Shown here piece after piece: positions 1 through 7,410 of a stretch of DNA of 64,000 nt. The notes under the pieces are model-generated. The model had not been told where the DNA came from, did no database searches, and saw nothing but the letters and a program-made list of their open reading frames with translations. Origin of the DNA: Neisseria sp. Marseille-Q5346 (GTDB taxonomy: Bacteria; Pseudomonadota; Gammaproteobacteria; Burkholderiales; Neisseriaceae); NCBI RefSeq assembly GCF_946902045.1, contig NZ_OX336253.1, forward strand, positions 2,046,001 to 2,110,000, in the 5' to 3' direction. Each line of letters begins with the position of its first letter. Within the stretch, counting starts at the first letter, position 1. The position numbers and the translations under genes are program-made.

Positions 1-1
1 C

Positions 2-412
2 GACCGTTACGACGTATCGTTGGGCGGCAAGAAAGGCAATGTCACTCTTCACAGCTTCGACGGGCAATATCGTGTAAATCTTGCTATGCAGGACACACTG
101 GTCTTTGATGAAGGTCTGCTTGCCGCCAAGGCCTTGATTGATGAGTGCATCAATGAGTGGACCGAGGGTAGCCGGACGGAGTTGAAAACGCTCATTAATG
201 CGGCATTCCAGGTTGATAAAGAAGGCAATATCTCTACTGCTCGTGTTCTTGGGCTGCGCCGGTTGGCAATTAAAGATGAGAAATGGCAACGCGCTATGGA
301 TGCTTTGAGCGATAGTTTGCAAGTTCATACAAGCAAGCAATTTGTACGAATTTACGAACGTGGTCAAGACGGCGAGTATCAGCTGATGAACTTGGATATT
401 GCGAAAGTGTGA
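2..412 (+). CDS. DUF3164 family phage early protein (5' partial)
   Basis: The frame is open to the left edge, so the N-terminus is missing; a TTG at 20 is an internal codon rather than a convincing start. The visible 137 residues match the DUF3164 pattern I know from Mu-like prophages: a GGKKGNVTLHSFDG segment, FDEGLLAAKALIDECI, a central LGLRRL and a C-terminal RIYERGQDGEYQ motif. The family is found in the early region of Mu-like phages next to transposition genes, and its biochemical role is unknown. It lies just upstream of a 38-residue membrane peptide and an HU gene. Confidence 0.85.
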   Translation, partial: DRYDVSLGGKKGNVTLHSFDGQYRVNLAMQDTLVFDEGLLAAKALIDECINEWTEGSRTELKTLINAAFQVDKEGNISTARVLGLRRLAIKDEKWQRAMDALSDSLQVHTSKQFVRIYERGQDGEYQLMNLDIAKV

Positions 413-414
413 CC

Positions 415-531
415 ATGCTGCTGTTTTTATTTTCTGCCTCAATCTTCGTCTATTGGTTAATCCACTTGGTATTTCGGGTAGACGATTGGAAAGACCAAGA
501 TGAAGACAACTGGCTGGACGGAGAAGATTAA
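415..531 (+). CDS. small membrane protein, 38 aa, unknown function
   Basis: ATG at 415 opens a 38-codon frame starting two bases after the DUF3164 stop, so the two genes are probably co-translated. Residues 2-20 form one hydrophobic helix (MLLFLFSASIFVYWLIHLVF). The rest is a highly acidic tail rich in D, E and W. I do not recognise a family. Small single-helix proteins of this sort are common in the early operons of Mu-like prophages. Coding status rests on the tight spacing and the clean transmembrane-plus-acidic-tail layout. Confidence 0.5.
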   Translation: MLLFLFSASIFVYWLIHLVFRVDDWKDQDEDNWLDGED

Positions 532-587
532 AGAGTTTAACCGCGCGGCACGGTCTGCCGCTTTTATTAAATCATTTGGAGTTAATC

Positions 588-863
588 ATGCATAAAACTG
601 AATTGGTGGCCGCATTGGCCGAAAAAGCAAACGTAAGCAAATCTACTGCAGCTGATGTCTTGAATGCCTTTGAGACTGTTGTGACTAACGAGCTGATTGC
701 CGGTGGCGAGGTTCGATTAACCGGTTTCGGTACGTTCTATGTTGTAGACAAGGCAGAACGTCAAGGTCGTAACCCTAAGACCGGCGAGGCATTGGTCATC
801 GCTGCCCATACTACGCCTAAATTTAAAGCCGGTACGGATTTGAAAAAAGCAGTCAATCCATAG
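588..863 (+). CDS. HU family DNA-binding protein (prophage-encoded)
   Basis: This 91-residue HU/IHF-fold protein starts at ATG 588, with GGAG at 578-581 as ribosome site; an upstream in-frame start at 576 has no such site. The N-terminal HKTELVAALAEKANVSKS helix-turn-helix dimer part and the DNA-arm signature GFGTFYVVDKAERQGRNPKT are both present. HU bends DNA, and Mu transposition needs HU at the left end. A phage-borne copy beside the transposition genes could supply this function or act in early-gene repression. It is followed by a DUS-pair terminator, so it probably ends the early transcript. Confidence 0.92.
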   Translation: MHKTELVAALAEKANVSKSTAADVLNAFETVVTNELIAGGEVRLTGFGTFYVVDKAERQGRNPKTGEALVIAAHTTPKFKAGTDLKKAVNP

Positions 864-872
864 CCAGGCTAT

Positions 873-909
873 AAAAAAGGCCGTCTGAAAGTTTCAGACG
901 GCCTTTTTT
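873..909 (+). terminator. inverted-DUS terminator after HU gene
   Basis: Two uptake sequences face each other: AAAAAAGGCCGTCTGAAA, then TTTCAGACGGCCTTTTTT. The result is a long perfect stem ending in a T-run, ten bases after the HU stop codon. Confidence 0.85.
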
Positions 910-972
910 ATTTGCCAAATGACTACCGGCAAATGTAGAATCAGGCATAATATATTGATTTATTTAAATATA

Positions 973-987
973 TGAAACAACGTTTCA
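973..987. promoter_or_regulatory. palindrome TGAAAC-AAC-GTTTCA, possible operator
   Basis: A perfect 6-bp inverted repeat with a 3-bp centre lies 24 bp before the gemA start, next to the AT-rich stretch 947-972 that contains TATAAT-like hexamers. Its position between the HU terminator and gemA suggests control of gemA-mor transcription. GTTTCA also resembles the core of MuA binding sites. No protein partner can be assigned from sequence alone. Confidence 0.4.
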
Positions 988-1010
988 GTATGTGAAAAGA
1001 AAGGATTAGC

Positions 1011-1490
1011 ATGGAAACGGCAAAAGCGAAAAAACAGCGTTTAATCCGTCTGATTCACGTCGGTAAAACGCAGTTGATGATGGCCGATAGCGAGTACCGT
1101 ACGCTATTGGCCAATATTTCGCGCGGGAAAACGAGCAGCACTAAGTTGTCGGTCGATGAGTTAGAACTGGTGGTAACGGCTCTGAAGGCGCGTGGTTTTG
1201 TAGTAACGACAAAAGCGCAGGCTAAAAGTGACAAGCCGGATATTAAAGTCCGGCCTGCCCATCCTGCAGTTGATGGCCAAATTAAAAAAATACGTGCGTT
1301 ATGGCTTGAGCTACACGGTATCGGTGCAGTAAGAAATCCGTCCGAGCTGGCTTTGGGCAGATTTGTAAAGCGTATGGTCGGCGTTGATTATCATGGCTGG
1401 CTTGATATTGATAATGCACAGAAGGTCATTGAACACTTGAAACAATGGTTGTTACGCGAGGAAAGAAAACTGGAGGTGCTAAGTGGCTGA
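1011..1490 (+). CDS. gemA: GemA / gp16-like regulatory protein (DUF1018)
   Basis: This 159-residue protein matches the gp16/GemA family of Mu-like phages. The N-terminus KKQRLIRLIHVGKTQLMM and YRTLL segment, a variable middle, and the C-terminal half (IKKIRALWLELHGIGAVRN, then RFVKRMVGVDYHGWL) are the conserved blocks. GemA of Mu is reported to affect host gene expression and DNA topology; its role here is inferred from family. AAGGA lies just upstream of the ATG. The 3' end overlaps mor by 8 bases, so the pair is translationally coupled. Confidence 0.9.
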   Translation: METAKAKKQRLIRLIHVGKTQLMMADSEYRTLLANISRGKTSSTKLSVDELELVVTALKARGFVVTTKAQAKSDKPDIKVRPAHPAVDGQIKKIRALWLELHGIGAVRNPSELALGRFVKRMVGVDYHGWLDIDNAQKVIEHLKQWLLREERKLEVLSG

Positions 1491-1827
1491 TGAACGCGTA
1501 CCCGAGCTGGTGACCGATTTGGAAGACCAAATGTCTGCCTGTTTATGTTCTGAGCTGCCGATGTTGGATAAAACTCAGGCGAAGGTGGTAAGTAAGAAGG
1601 TGGCAAGATTCATTACGGACAACTGGGGAGGCCAATTGATTTATATCCCGAAGAACCATATCGGCAAGGTATCGGAAAGAGACCAACAGGTATATCGGGA
1701 ATTTAATGGTAAGAATCATGCAGCGTTAAGTAAGAAATTTGATTTAACTGTTCAACAAATCTATCGCATTGTGAAAGCAGTCGGAGATGCGGAAAGGTCG
1801 AAAAGACAGACTGATTTGTTTGGATAA
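1483..1827 (+). CDS. mor: Mor transcription activator family protein
   Basis: The 114-residue product starts at GTG 1483 inside the gemA end (GTGGCTGATGA overlap). It resembles Mor/C of Mu: an N-terminal dimerisation part, a central GGQLIYIPKN strand that in Mor forms the dimer core, and a C-terminal helix-turn-helix (NHAALSKKFDLTVQQIYRIV). Mor dimers activate the middle promoter of Mu by recruiting RNA polymerase. In many Mu-like prophages a single Mor/C protein switches on the late genes. A terminator follows, so late transcription probably starts anew in 1877-2041. Confidence 0.92.
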   Translation: MADERVPELVTDLEDQMSACLCSELPMLDKTQAKVVSKKVARFITDNWGGQLIYIPKNHIGKVSERDQQVYREFNGKNHAALSKKFDLTVQQIYRIVKAVGDAERSKRQTDLFG

Positions 1828-1848
1828 GTCTCGTAATAAAACGGAATG

Positions 1849-1876
1849 GCGGTCAGGTTTTATCCTGACCGCTTTT
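1849..1876 (+). terminator. intrinsic terminator after mor
   Basis: The 9-bp perfect stem GCGGTCAGG / CCTGACCGC has a 6-base loop and is followed by TTTT, 22 bases past the mor stop. It is not a DUS structure. Confidence 0.85.
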
Positions 1877-1978
1877 ATATTGCGTTTCTCGTCTTGGTCG
1901 GGGGTTTGCCTACCCTGAGCCATAAACTCGCTAAAAATGCCGTTTTTGCGCATTTTGAGTAAAACATGTTTTAAACCG

Positions 1979-2041
1979 CATTAAAAGCTGTTTCAGACGG
2001 CCTTTGTCAAAATAGCCTCATCAATCCGATGGGGCTTTTTT
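1979..2041 (+). repeat. module-boundary element, copy 1 (half-DUS plus hairpin and T-run)
   Basis: The element reads CATTAAAAGC (1979-1988), then TTTCAGACGGCCTTTG, then a hairpin AGCCTCATC / GATGGGGCT (2014-2036, one G-T wobble) with a run of T that touches the GTG start at 2042. A near copy lies at 7938-8004 and a weaker one at 14087-14140. It has the look of an intrinsic terminator placed directly against the next gene's start. This is also the point where the lysis and packaging genes are missing. Confidence 0.65.
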
Positions 2042-3175
2042 GTGAAAAAGTTGTTTGAAATTTTTAAATCCGGCACGCGTACTGACAATAACGGCCGAAA
2101 AGTGACGATTACCGATGCGGATGTGGCTCAGGCAGCTGCGGCTTATGATCCAAAGCTGCATGAAGCACCACTGGTTATCGGCCATCCGAAGACCGATGCT
2201 CCGGCCTATGGCTGGGTGGGCAGTCTGCAAGCCGATGGTGGTGTGCTGTCAGCCGATTTTGCGCAAATGGACGATGATTTTGTCAGTCTTGTACAAAGCG
2301 GCCGCTACAAAAAAGTGTCGGCCAGTTTCTATCCGCCCGACAGCCCGAGCAATCCGAAGCCAGGCTCTTGGTATCTGCGCCATGTCGGTTTTCTCGGTGC
2401 GCAACCACCTGCGGTAAAAGGTTTATCCGCCATTAATTTTGCTGAAGACGATGAGTATGTCGAGTTTTCCGAATATGCACACCGCCGCACGGCCTCGATT
2501 TTCCGCCGTCTGCGTGAGTGGCTGATTGAGCAGTACGACGCGGCCACCGCCGATAAAGTAGTTGCCGATTGGGAAATTCGCGACATTGAAGAATCGGCAG
2601 ACTGGCAGCCCGAACCGCCCACACCGGCATTTGCCGACCCTGTAACCCCAAACGAATCTCAAACCCATGAAAACAAGGAGACCTCTATGTCGCCCGAAGA
2701 ACAACTGGCAGCCGAAAAAGCCGCCCGTGAACAAGCCGAAGCTAAGGCAGCCGCTGCGGAAGCAGAGCTGAAACGCTTGCAAGACGAGCAAGACCAAGCC
2801 TTGCGTGAAGGTCAACATGATCAGAATGCCGAATTTGCCGAAGCCTTGGTAAAAGAAGGCCGTCTGAAACCCGCTGATAAGGATTTGGTGGTGCAGGTAT
2901 TGGACTTCGCAGAATACCCCGAACATACCAGCGTCGATTTTGGCGAAGGCAGCACCATTGGCGAAGCGTTGCGCCAATTCTTGCGCAACCTGCCGGAAGT
3001 ATTGCCAAGCGGCCACTATACCAAAGGGACTACTCCTATAGCTTCCTCCGGACTGCCGGCCGATTTTGCCGAAGCGGCTAATCCTGATGCGCTGAGCCAT
3101 CACGAACGTGCTGTGGCTTTAGCAGCTAAAGAAGGCATCAGCTACGAAGAAGCGGCACGCCGTACCGCCGTTTAA
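2042..3175 (+). CDS. Mu gpI-like head maturation protease/scaffold
   Basis: The 377-residue protein starts at GTG 2042, right behind a hairpin and T-run; GGGG at 2031-2034 may serve as ribosome site. Residues 1-190 match the Mu-like protease family: VIGHPKTDAPAYGWVG, a KKVSASFYPP block and the RHVGFLGAQPPAVKG motif. Residues 216-377 form a charged coiled-coil scaffold (Ala/Glu/Lys-rich 219-260). In Mu, gpI cleaves the scaffold and itself during prohead maturation. An internal ribosome site and ATG at 2687 would make the scaffold part alone, as gene Z does in Mu. One DUS lies inside the coding sequence near 2859. Confidence 0.88.
   Translation: MKKLFEIFKSGTRTDNNGRKVTITDADVAQAAAAYDPKLHEAPLVIGHPKTDAPAYGWVGSLQADGGVLSADFAQMDDDFVSLVQSGRYKKVSASFYPPDSPSNPKPGSWYLRHVGFLGAQPPAVKGLSAINFAEDDEYVEFSEYAHRRTASIFRRLREWLIEQYDAATADKVVADWEIRDIEESADWQPEPPTPAFADPVTPNESQTHENKETSMSPEEQLAAEKAAREQAEAKAAAAEAELKRLQDEQDQALREGQHDQNAEFAEALVKEGRLKPADKDLVVQVLDFAEYPEHTSVDFGEGSTIGEALRQFLRNLPEVLPSGHYTKGTTPIASSGLPADFAEAANPDALSHHERAVALAAKEGISYEEAARRTAV
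2687..3175 (+). CDS. nested scaffold protein (Mu Z-like), in-frame internal start
   Basis: AAGGAG at 2675-2680 sits 6 bases before ATG 2687, which is codon 216 of the protease gene and in the same frame. The product would be 162 residues starting MSPEEQLAAEKAAREQ, an Ala/Glu-rich coiled coil followed by a mixed C-terminal domain. Mu gene Z, nested in I, encodes the scaffold by the same arrangement. The ribosome site is stronger than that of the full-length gene, which fits a protein needed in excess over the protease. Independent expression is inferred. Confidence 0.65.
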   Translation: MSPEEQLAAEKAAREQAEAKAAAAEAELKRLQDEQDQALREGQHDQNAEFAEALVKEGRLKPADKDLVVQVLDFAEYPEHTSVDFGEGSTIGEALRQFLRNLPEVLPSGHYTKGTTPIASSGLPADFAEAANPDALSHHERAVALAAKEGISYEEAARRTAV

Positions 3176-3182
3176 CCCAAAA

Positions 3183-3198
3183 GCGACGATGTCGTCGC
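3183..3198 (+). repeat. short hairpin GCGACG-ATGT-CGTCGC after scaffold gene
   Basis: A perfect 6-bp stem with an ATGT loop lies 8 bases past the stop codon. A close copy follows the methyltransferase stop at 22040-22055. There is no T-run, so it may protect or process mRNA ends rather than terminate. Confidence 0.45.
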
Positions 3199-3221
3199 AT
3201 TTCAATTTGAAAGGATGAACG

Positions 3222-4157
3222 ATGAGTTCACATTTGCGCCGCCTTCGCGGTCAGGTCGATCCAGTTTTAACCAATCTGGCAGTCGGTTATAAAAACGCGG
3301 AATTTATTGCCGAGAAAATTTTCCCTCAAGTATTCACTGATAAAGAAGGCGTACAGGTGCCGGTGTTTGGCAAAGGCTCTTTTGTCGAATACGACACAAA
3401 GCGTGCCGTCGGTGCGGCGTCTAATGTGATTACGTTGGATGCGCCGAACTATCTGCCGATTGTGTTGGAAGAACACGATTTAGCGGCTGGTGTGGATTAC
3501 CGTGAGCAAGCGGAATCGCTGTTTAACGAGCAAGCCAAAGCTACCCGTCGCGCTACCAAGGGTGTGCAACTGCGCCAAGAAATCGAAACGGCTGCTTTGC
3601 TGCAGGCGAAATCTGCTTATCAGAGTGGCCACACTAAAGATTTGGCGGCTACGAAAAAGTGGAGTGCCGATAATTCAGACCCGTTGGCCGATATTGAAAG
3701 TGCACGTGAAACCGTCCGTGCAGCTTGCGGTGTGCGCCCCGGCGTATTGGTAGTAGGTGCCAGCGTGTTGTCTCAACTCAAGCGCAATAAGGCTCTCCTC
3801 GCTTCTCTGTCCGCCAATGACCGTAAATCTCTCTTGACTGTCGAGCAGTTGAAAAACCTGCTGGAACTGGATGACATCATTGTTGGCCAGGCTGTTTCAT
3901 CTGTTGCAACCGGCAAACCCACCAAGGATGTTTGGGGTAAATTTGCCAGCCTGATTGTTCGACCCGATTTGGTTTCAGACGGTAATGACGAAGGCGAACC
4001 TGCATTCGGCTATACCTTCCGCCGCCGTGGCATGCCTGTGGTTGACCGTTATGAAGAAGTTGGCGGCAAAGTCGAATATGCCCGTTATACCGATATCCGC
4101 AAAGCGGCTGTGGTGGGTAGTGCGTGCGGTTTCTTGTTCGAAAACGCAGTAGATTAA
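3222..4157 (+). CDS. major capsid protein (HK97-fold, E-like family)
   Basis: The 311-residue protein begins MSSHLRRLRGQVDPVLTNLA. It continues with the NAEFIAEKIFPQV and VPVFGKGSFVEYDT segments and a C-terminal FGYTFRRRGMPVVDRYEE stretch. These blocks are typical of phage major capsid proteins seen in many tailed phages, and differ from Mu gpT as I recall it, so the head module seems to be of a different lineage from Mu. AAAGGATGAACG before the ATG gives the ribosome site. Location after protease/scaffold and before cement protein supports the call. Exact Pfam membership would need an HMM search. Confidence 0.85.
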   Translation: MSSHLRRLRGQVDPVLTNLAVGYKNAEFIAEKIFPQVFTDKEGVQVPVFGKGSFVEYDTKRAVGAASNVITLDAPNYLPIVLEEHDLAAGVDYREQAESLFNEQAKATRRATKGVQLRQEIETAALLQAKSAYQSGHTKDLAATKKWSADNSDPLADIESARETVRAACGVRPGVLVVGASVLSQLKRNKALLASLSANDRKSLLTVEQLKNLLELDDIIVGQAVSSVATGKPTKDVWGKFASLIVRPDLVSDGNDEGEPAFGYTFRRRGMPVVDRYEEVGGKVEYARYTDIRKAAVVGSACGFLFENAVD

Positions 4158-4202
4158 TTGACAAGGCCGTCTGGAGTGCCTAGACGGCTAGGGAGAAAAA
4201 AT

Positions 4203-4469
4203 ATGAGCTTAAAGATTACACCTCAAGAAATTGAAAACAAGATTGATAAGGCTGATTATCACCGTGTGGGTGAGACAACTGCAATCGTTTGCTCGTTGAC
4301 CCTGAAATCAGGTTTTGTCGTGATTGGTAAGGCGGCTTGTTTTAGCCACGATATTTTTGACGAACAAATGGGCTGTGAATTGGCATACCAAGATGCTATT
4401 CGCCATCTGTGGGAATTGGAAGCTTATCGTTTGAAAGAAAATGCAGTTATGCAGAAAGTAGAGGTTTAA
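4203..4469 (+). CDS. Gp49/66-like phage protein (N4 Gp49 / Sf6 gene 66 family)
   Basis: The 88-residue protein starts at ATG 4203 behind GGGAGAAAA. It contains the family blocks YHRVGETTAIVCSLTLKSGF and GCELAYQDAIRHLWELEAYR. The N4 Gp49/Sf6 gene 66 family is widespread in phages and of unknown function. It lies between capsid and cement genes, an unusual position for an accessory protein, and ends one base before the next ATG, so it belongs to the late operon. A degenerate DUS hairpin (4164-4190, one mismatch in each arm) precedes it. Confidence 0.8.
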   Translation: MSLKITPQEIENKIDKADYHRVGETTAIVCSLTLKSGFVVIGKAACFSHDIFDEQMGCELAYQDAIRHLWELEAYRLKENAVMQKVEV

Positions 4470-4802
4470 ATGGCTCAAACCAAACAAGTGGTACTGGTAA
4501 CCACCATTACCGCAACAGGCGCGATTGTGAAAAACCGCTTTGTTAATTTTAAAGGCGCACAGGCTAAAGTCGGCGATGCCGTTTTGGGTGTCGCTCCATA
4601 TGATGTTGAAACTGGTGATACTGCTGCAGTCGATGTGGTCGGTATCGCTGTTGTCGAATCAGGTGGCGCAGTGGCTATCGGTGCCGGAGTAGGCGCAGAC
4701 GCACAAGGCTGTGCAGTATCCGATCCGCTAAAAATTGTCGGTACGGCTCTGACTGCTGCAACCGCCGCAGGTGAAACTGTTCGTGTATTGTTGAAAGGTT
4801 AA
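4470..4802 (+). CDS. capsid cement/decoration protein (DUF2190-like)
   Basis: The 110-residue protein is rich in Gly, Ala and Val, with the pattern NRFVNFKGAQAKVGDAVLGV, AVDVVGIAVVESGGAVAIG, and a C-terminal AAGETVRVLLKG. This all-beta, low-complexity layout is that of small head-decoration proteins that stabilise the capsid after expansion. It sits directly after the Gp49-like gene with no gap, and next to the major capsid gene. The family name is from recall; the structural role is inferred from composition and context. Confidence 0.75.
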   Translation: MAQTKQVVLVTTITATGAIVKNRFVNFKGAQAKVGDAVLGVAPYDVETGDTAAVDVVGIAVVESGGAVAIGAGVGADAQGCAVSDPLKIVGTALTAATAAGETVRVLLKG

Positions 4803-4804
4803 TC

Positions 4805-5071
4805 ATGGCTAAGGTTTATATCGCAAACACTGCATTGATTCTTGAAGACGAAGCCGGTAAGCAATTTCGCGTGGAAGCAGGCGAAGCTATTGAGCTGACA
4901 CCTGAACAATACGAATCAGTGGCCGCTCATGTGACGCCGACGGTAACTACAGGCGAAGAGCTGGATGCACAACAGGCAGAAACTCAAGAGAAAACGCCGT
5001 CTGAATCTAATCCGACTGAAGATCCTGAGTCCAAAACCAAAACGCAACGCAAAACAAAGGCAGACGCGTAA
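4805..5071 (+). CDS. small phage head protein with beta-domain and disordered tail
   Basis: The 88-residue protein has an N-terminal part (MAKVYIANTALILEDEAG through IELTPEQYESVAAHV) that looks like a small beta-domain with a VxAGEAIxL turn. Residues 52-88 are a Glu/Thr/Lys-rich disordered tail. I do not know a function. Comparable proteins sit between capsid/decoration genes and gp36 in other Mu-like phages. Its TAA stop overlaps the next start (TAATG), indicating translational coupling. Confidence 0.65.
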   Translation: MAKVYIANTALILEDEAGKQFRVEAGEAIELTPEQYESVAAHVTPTVTTGEELDAQQAETQEKTPSESNPTEDPESKTKTQRKTKADA

Positions 5072-5499
5072 TGTACTACATCAACGCCGAGAATATGCTC
5101 AAGGCTATGAGTAAGCCGGAATTGGTGCAGTTGACCAACGATGAGCCGCGTGCGACTGAGCCGGATATGGCGGTAGTGGATGAAGCCATCCGCTATGCCA
5201 GCGACTTGGTTGACGGCTATTTGCGTGGACGCTATCCGCTGCCTCTCAAGTCGGTGCCGACGGTGTTGCCGCCATTGTGTATCAACATTGCCCGCCATTT
5301 CCTGCACTCGCGCCGCATCAATCGGGCGGATTTTCCGAAGACGGTGGAGACTGCCTACAACACGACTCTGAAAACGTTGGAAGCCATCCGCGACGGCAAA
5401 ATCCATATCGGCGTTGATACTTTGGACAAAGAGGCGCAGCCGGAGCCAGGTGCGTATCACACGCGTGGCGGTTCGCGTATTGACATGACGGGGTATTGA
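5071..5499 (+). CDS. Mu gp36-like head-tail connector protein (DUF1320)
   Basis: The 142-residue protein starts at the TAATG overlap. It matches the gp36/DUF1320 family: YINAENMLKAM near the N-terminus, EPDMAVVDEAIRYASDLVDG, YLRGRYPLPL, and a helical ICINIARHFLHSRR-type region. These proteins are thought to act at the head-tail junction as adaptors. It overlaps the gp37-like gene if that gene starts at TTG 5496. It is followed by gp37, sheath and tube, exactly as in Mu. Confidence 0.88.
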   Translation: MYYINAENMLKAMSKPELVQLTNDEPRATEPDMAVVDEAIRYASDLVDGYLRGRYPLPLKSVPTVLPPLCINIARHFLHSRRINRADFPKTVETAYNTTLKTLEAIRDGKIHIGVDTLDKEAQPEPGAYHTRGGSRIDMTGY

Positions 5500-5501
5500 T
5501 T

Positions 5502-6005
5502 GTGAGTGCGACACGTCCTGTTATTGACGCGGTAGTTGAGCATTTGCAGACGGCCATTCCATGGGTCATCGTGGAAGCGTTCCCCGAAAGGCCGTCTGAA
5601 TACCAGTTTATCCACCCGACCGGTGCGATTTTGGTGGGCTACGGTGGCAGTAAGTTCACTGATTTGGAACATTTGGGCAACATTGCCCAGCAGCGCGACA
5701 TGACGCTGGTGTTAACCGTTATCGGCAGCAATCTGCACGGCGATGAAGGCACGCTGGCGATTTTAGACGAAGCCCGGTTGGCGATTGTCGGCTTCCGCCC
5801 TCCAAACTGTCTGCCGTGTCATTTATTGCAAGAGCGTTTTTTAAACGAAGATGCCGGTGCATGGCAGTATGAGCTGACCGTTCAGACGGAAACTCAACAA
5901 GTCGAAGTTTGTAAGCCCAATACCAATCCCTTGCTCATTAAGGTGCATGGCCGCTTGAATGGAAATGCATTAAACCCTGATTTAAAACCTAAGGAGAATT
6001 CATAA
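5502..6005 (+). CDS. Mu gp37-like protein (DUF1834), tail completion
   Basis: The preferred start is GTG 5502, giving 167 residues (MSATRPVIDAVVEHL...); a TTG at 5496 is also in frame. The blocks VGYGGSKFTDLEHLG, QQRDMTLVLTVIGSNLHG and GAWQYELTVQTET fit the gp37/DUF1834 family, which resembles tail-terminator proteins. In Mu-like phages it lies between gp36 and the sheath gene, as here. Its stop overlaps the sheath start by one base (TAATG). One DUS is embedded near 5588. Confidence 0.85.
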   Translation: MSATRPVIDAVVEHLQTAIPWVIVEAFPERPSEYQFIHPTGAILVGYGGSKFTDLEHLGNIAQQRDMTLVLTVIGSNLHGDEGTLAILDEARLAIVGFRPPNCLPCHLLQERFLNEDAGAWQYELTVQTETQQVEVCKPNTNPLLIKVHGRLNGNALNPDLKPKENS

Positions 6006-7399
6006 TGGCAGCAGCCTATCATCATGGTACGGAGACCATCCGTATTGACGGTGGTTCTAATCCTGTCTATACCGTTGACGGTGCGATTACGGCTATTGTC
6101 GGTACTGCACCAGTCGGTGCGGTCAACGAATTGACTGTGTGTCAAACCAAGAAAGACTTTGCACAATTTGGCGGTGAGCTGACCGGTAAAGGCTTTACAT
6201 TGCCTGACGCGGCCAATATTTGGACACGTTATGCTTCTGGTGTGGCTTATGTGATTAACGTGTGCGATCCCGCACGCCATAAGACCCAAGTACAGAACGA
6301 AGTATTGACCGTCGACAGCAATACCTTGACGGCCTATACCGCCAAACCTGCACTGCTTGCCGGTTATGCCCTGACTGACGGCGCATCCGCACTGACCGAA
6401 GGCCAGCACTACACCATCAACACGCTAACCGGCGAGATTGTGTATAAAACCAAACCGACCGCCCCGAAAATTAGTTACAGCTACGTCGACCCGACCAAAG
6501 TAACAGAGGCTGACATCATCGGTGCATATGTCGCGGCTACCGGAAAGCGTACGGGCTTGGAGCTGCTCTCAGAAGGCTACAATCGCCAAGGCGCAGATGC
6601 CAAAATCATTATTGTGCCGAATTACGACAAAACGGCTACCGTCGCCGCCAAAATGATTACCGTGGCCGACAACCTGAATGCAATTGCCTATATCAACGCA
6701 CCTGAAGGCACGACCTTGAGCAAAGCTCTCGAAGGCCGTGGGCCATTGGGTACGATTAATTTTCAGACATCAAGCGACCGTGCCGAGCTGTTTTTCCCGC
6801 ATGTTATCGGCCTACTGGGTATGGAATCACTGGCTACCCACGCTGCCGGTCTGCGCATGAAGACTGATGTTGAGCAGGGTTATTGGTTCAGCAAATCCAA
6901 CCGCGAACTCTTGGGTGTAACCGGTGTGGCAATCGGTCTGACTGCTCGCGCCGACGACCCGCAGTCCGAAACCAACCGCCTCAACGAAAAAGGCATTACT
7001 ACCGTCTTCAATAGCTACGGTACTGGGTACCGTATGTGGGGCAACCGTCTTGCCTGTTTCCCAACTACTTCTCACATCAAGAACTTTGAGGTAGCCCAAC
7101 GTACCGGCGACTTGATTGACGAGTCCATCCGTCGCGCCGAGTTGCAATATGTCGACCGCCCGATTGACGAAGCCTTGCTCGACAGCCTGCTGGAAACCGT
7201 CCGTACCTACATGAGTACGTTGCCGTCCATCGTCGGCTTCTCTCTGAGTTTGGACTACGACTACGATTTGGTCGACGCATTCAGCAAAGGTCAAGTCCCC
7301 ATCGTTTATGAATACACGCCGAAAATTCCGGCCGAACGCCTGACCAATACTTCGGTAATGACCCGCAAATATCTGGCCAACTTGGTCAGCGGCAATTAA
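6005..7399 (+). CDS. contractile tail sheath protein (gpL / FI type)
   Basis: The 464-residue protein has the sheath layout: an N-terminal handshake arm and strand (TVDGAITAIVGTAPVG), an insertion domain around residues 95-160, a core with RAELFFPHVIGLLGMES, and a C-terminal domain (SLSLDYDYDLVDAFSKGQV, then IPAERLTNTSVMT). The sheath contracts to drive the tube through the envelope. The length is near that of Mu L. The gene is intact, so the tail may still be assembled although packaging genes are absent. Confidence 0.93.
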   Translation: MAAAYHHGTETIRIDGGSNPVYTVDGAITAIVGTAPVGAVNELTVCQTKKDFAQFGGELTGKGFTLPDAANIWTRYASGVAYVINVCDPARHKTQVQNEVLTVDSNTLTAYTAKPALLAGYALTDGASALTEGQHYTINTLTGEIVYKTKPTAPKISYSYVDPTKVTEADIIGAYVAATGKRTGLELLSEGYNRQGADAKIIIVPNYDKTATVAAKMITVADNLNAIAYINAPEGTTLSKALEGRGPLGTINFQTSSDRAELFFPHVIGLLGMESLATHAAGLRMKTDVEQGYWFSKSNRELLGVTGVAIGLTARADDPQSETNRLNEKGITTVFNSYGTGYRMWGNRLACFPTTSHIKNFEVAQRTGDLIDESIRRAELQYVDRPIDEALLDSLLETVRTYMSTLPSIVGFSLSLDYDYDLVDAFSKGQVPIVYEYTPKIPAERLTNTSVMTRKYLANLVSGN

Positions 7400-7410
7400 G
7401 GAGCTGAAAC

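Noticed and set aside
2423-3103. Long minus-strand frames inside the protease/scaffold gene
   Set aside because: They are shadow frames opposite a well-supported gene, with no ribosome site and no family resemblance.
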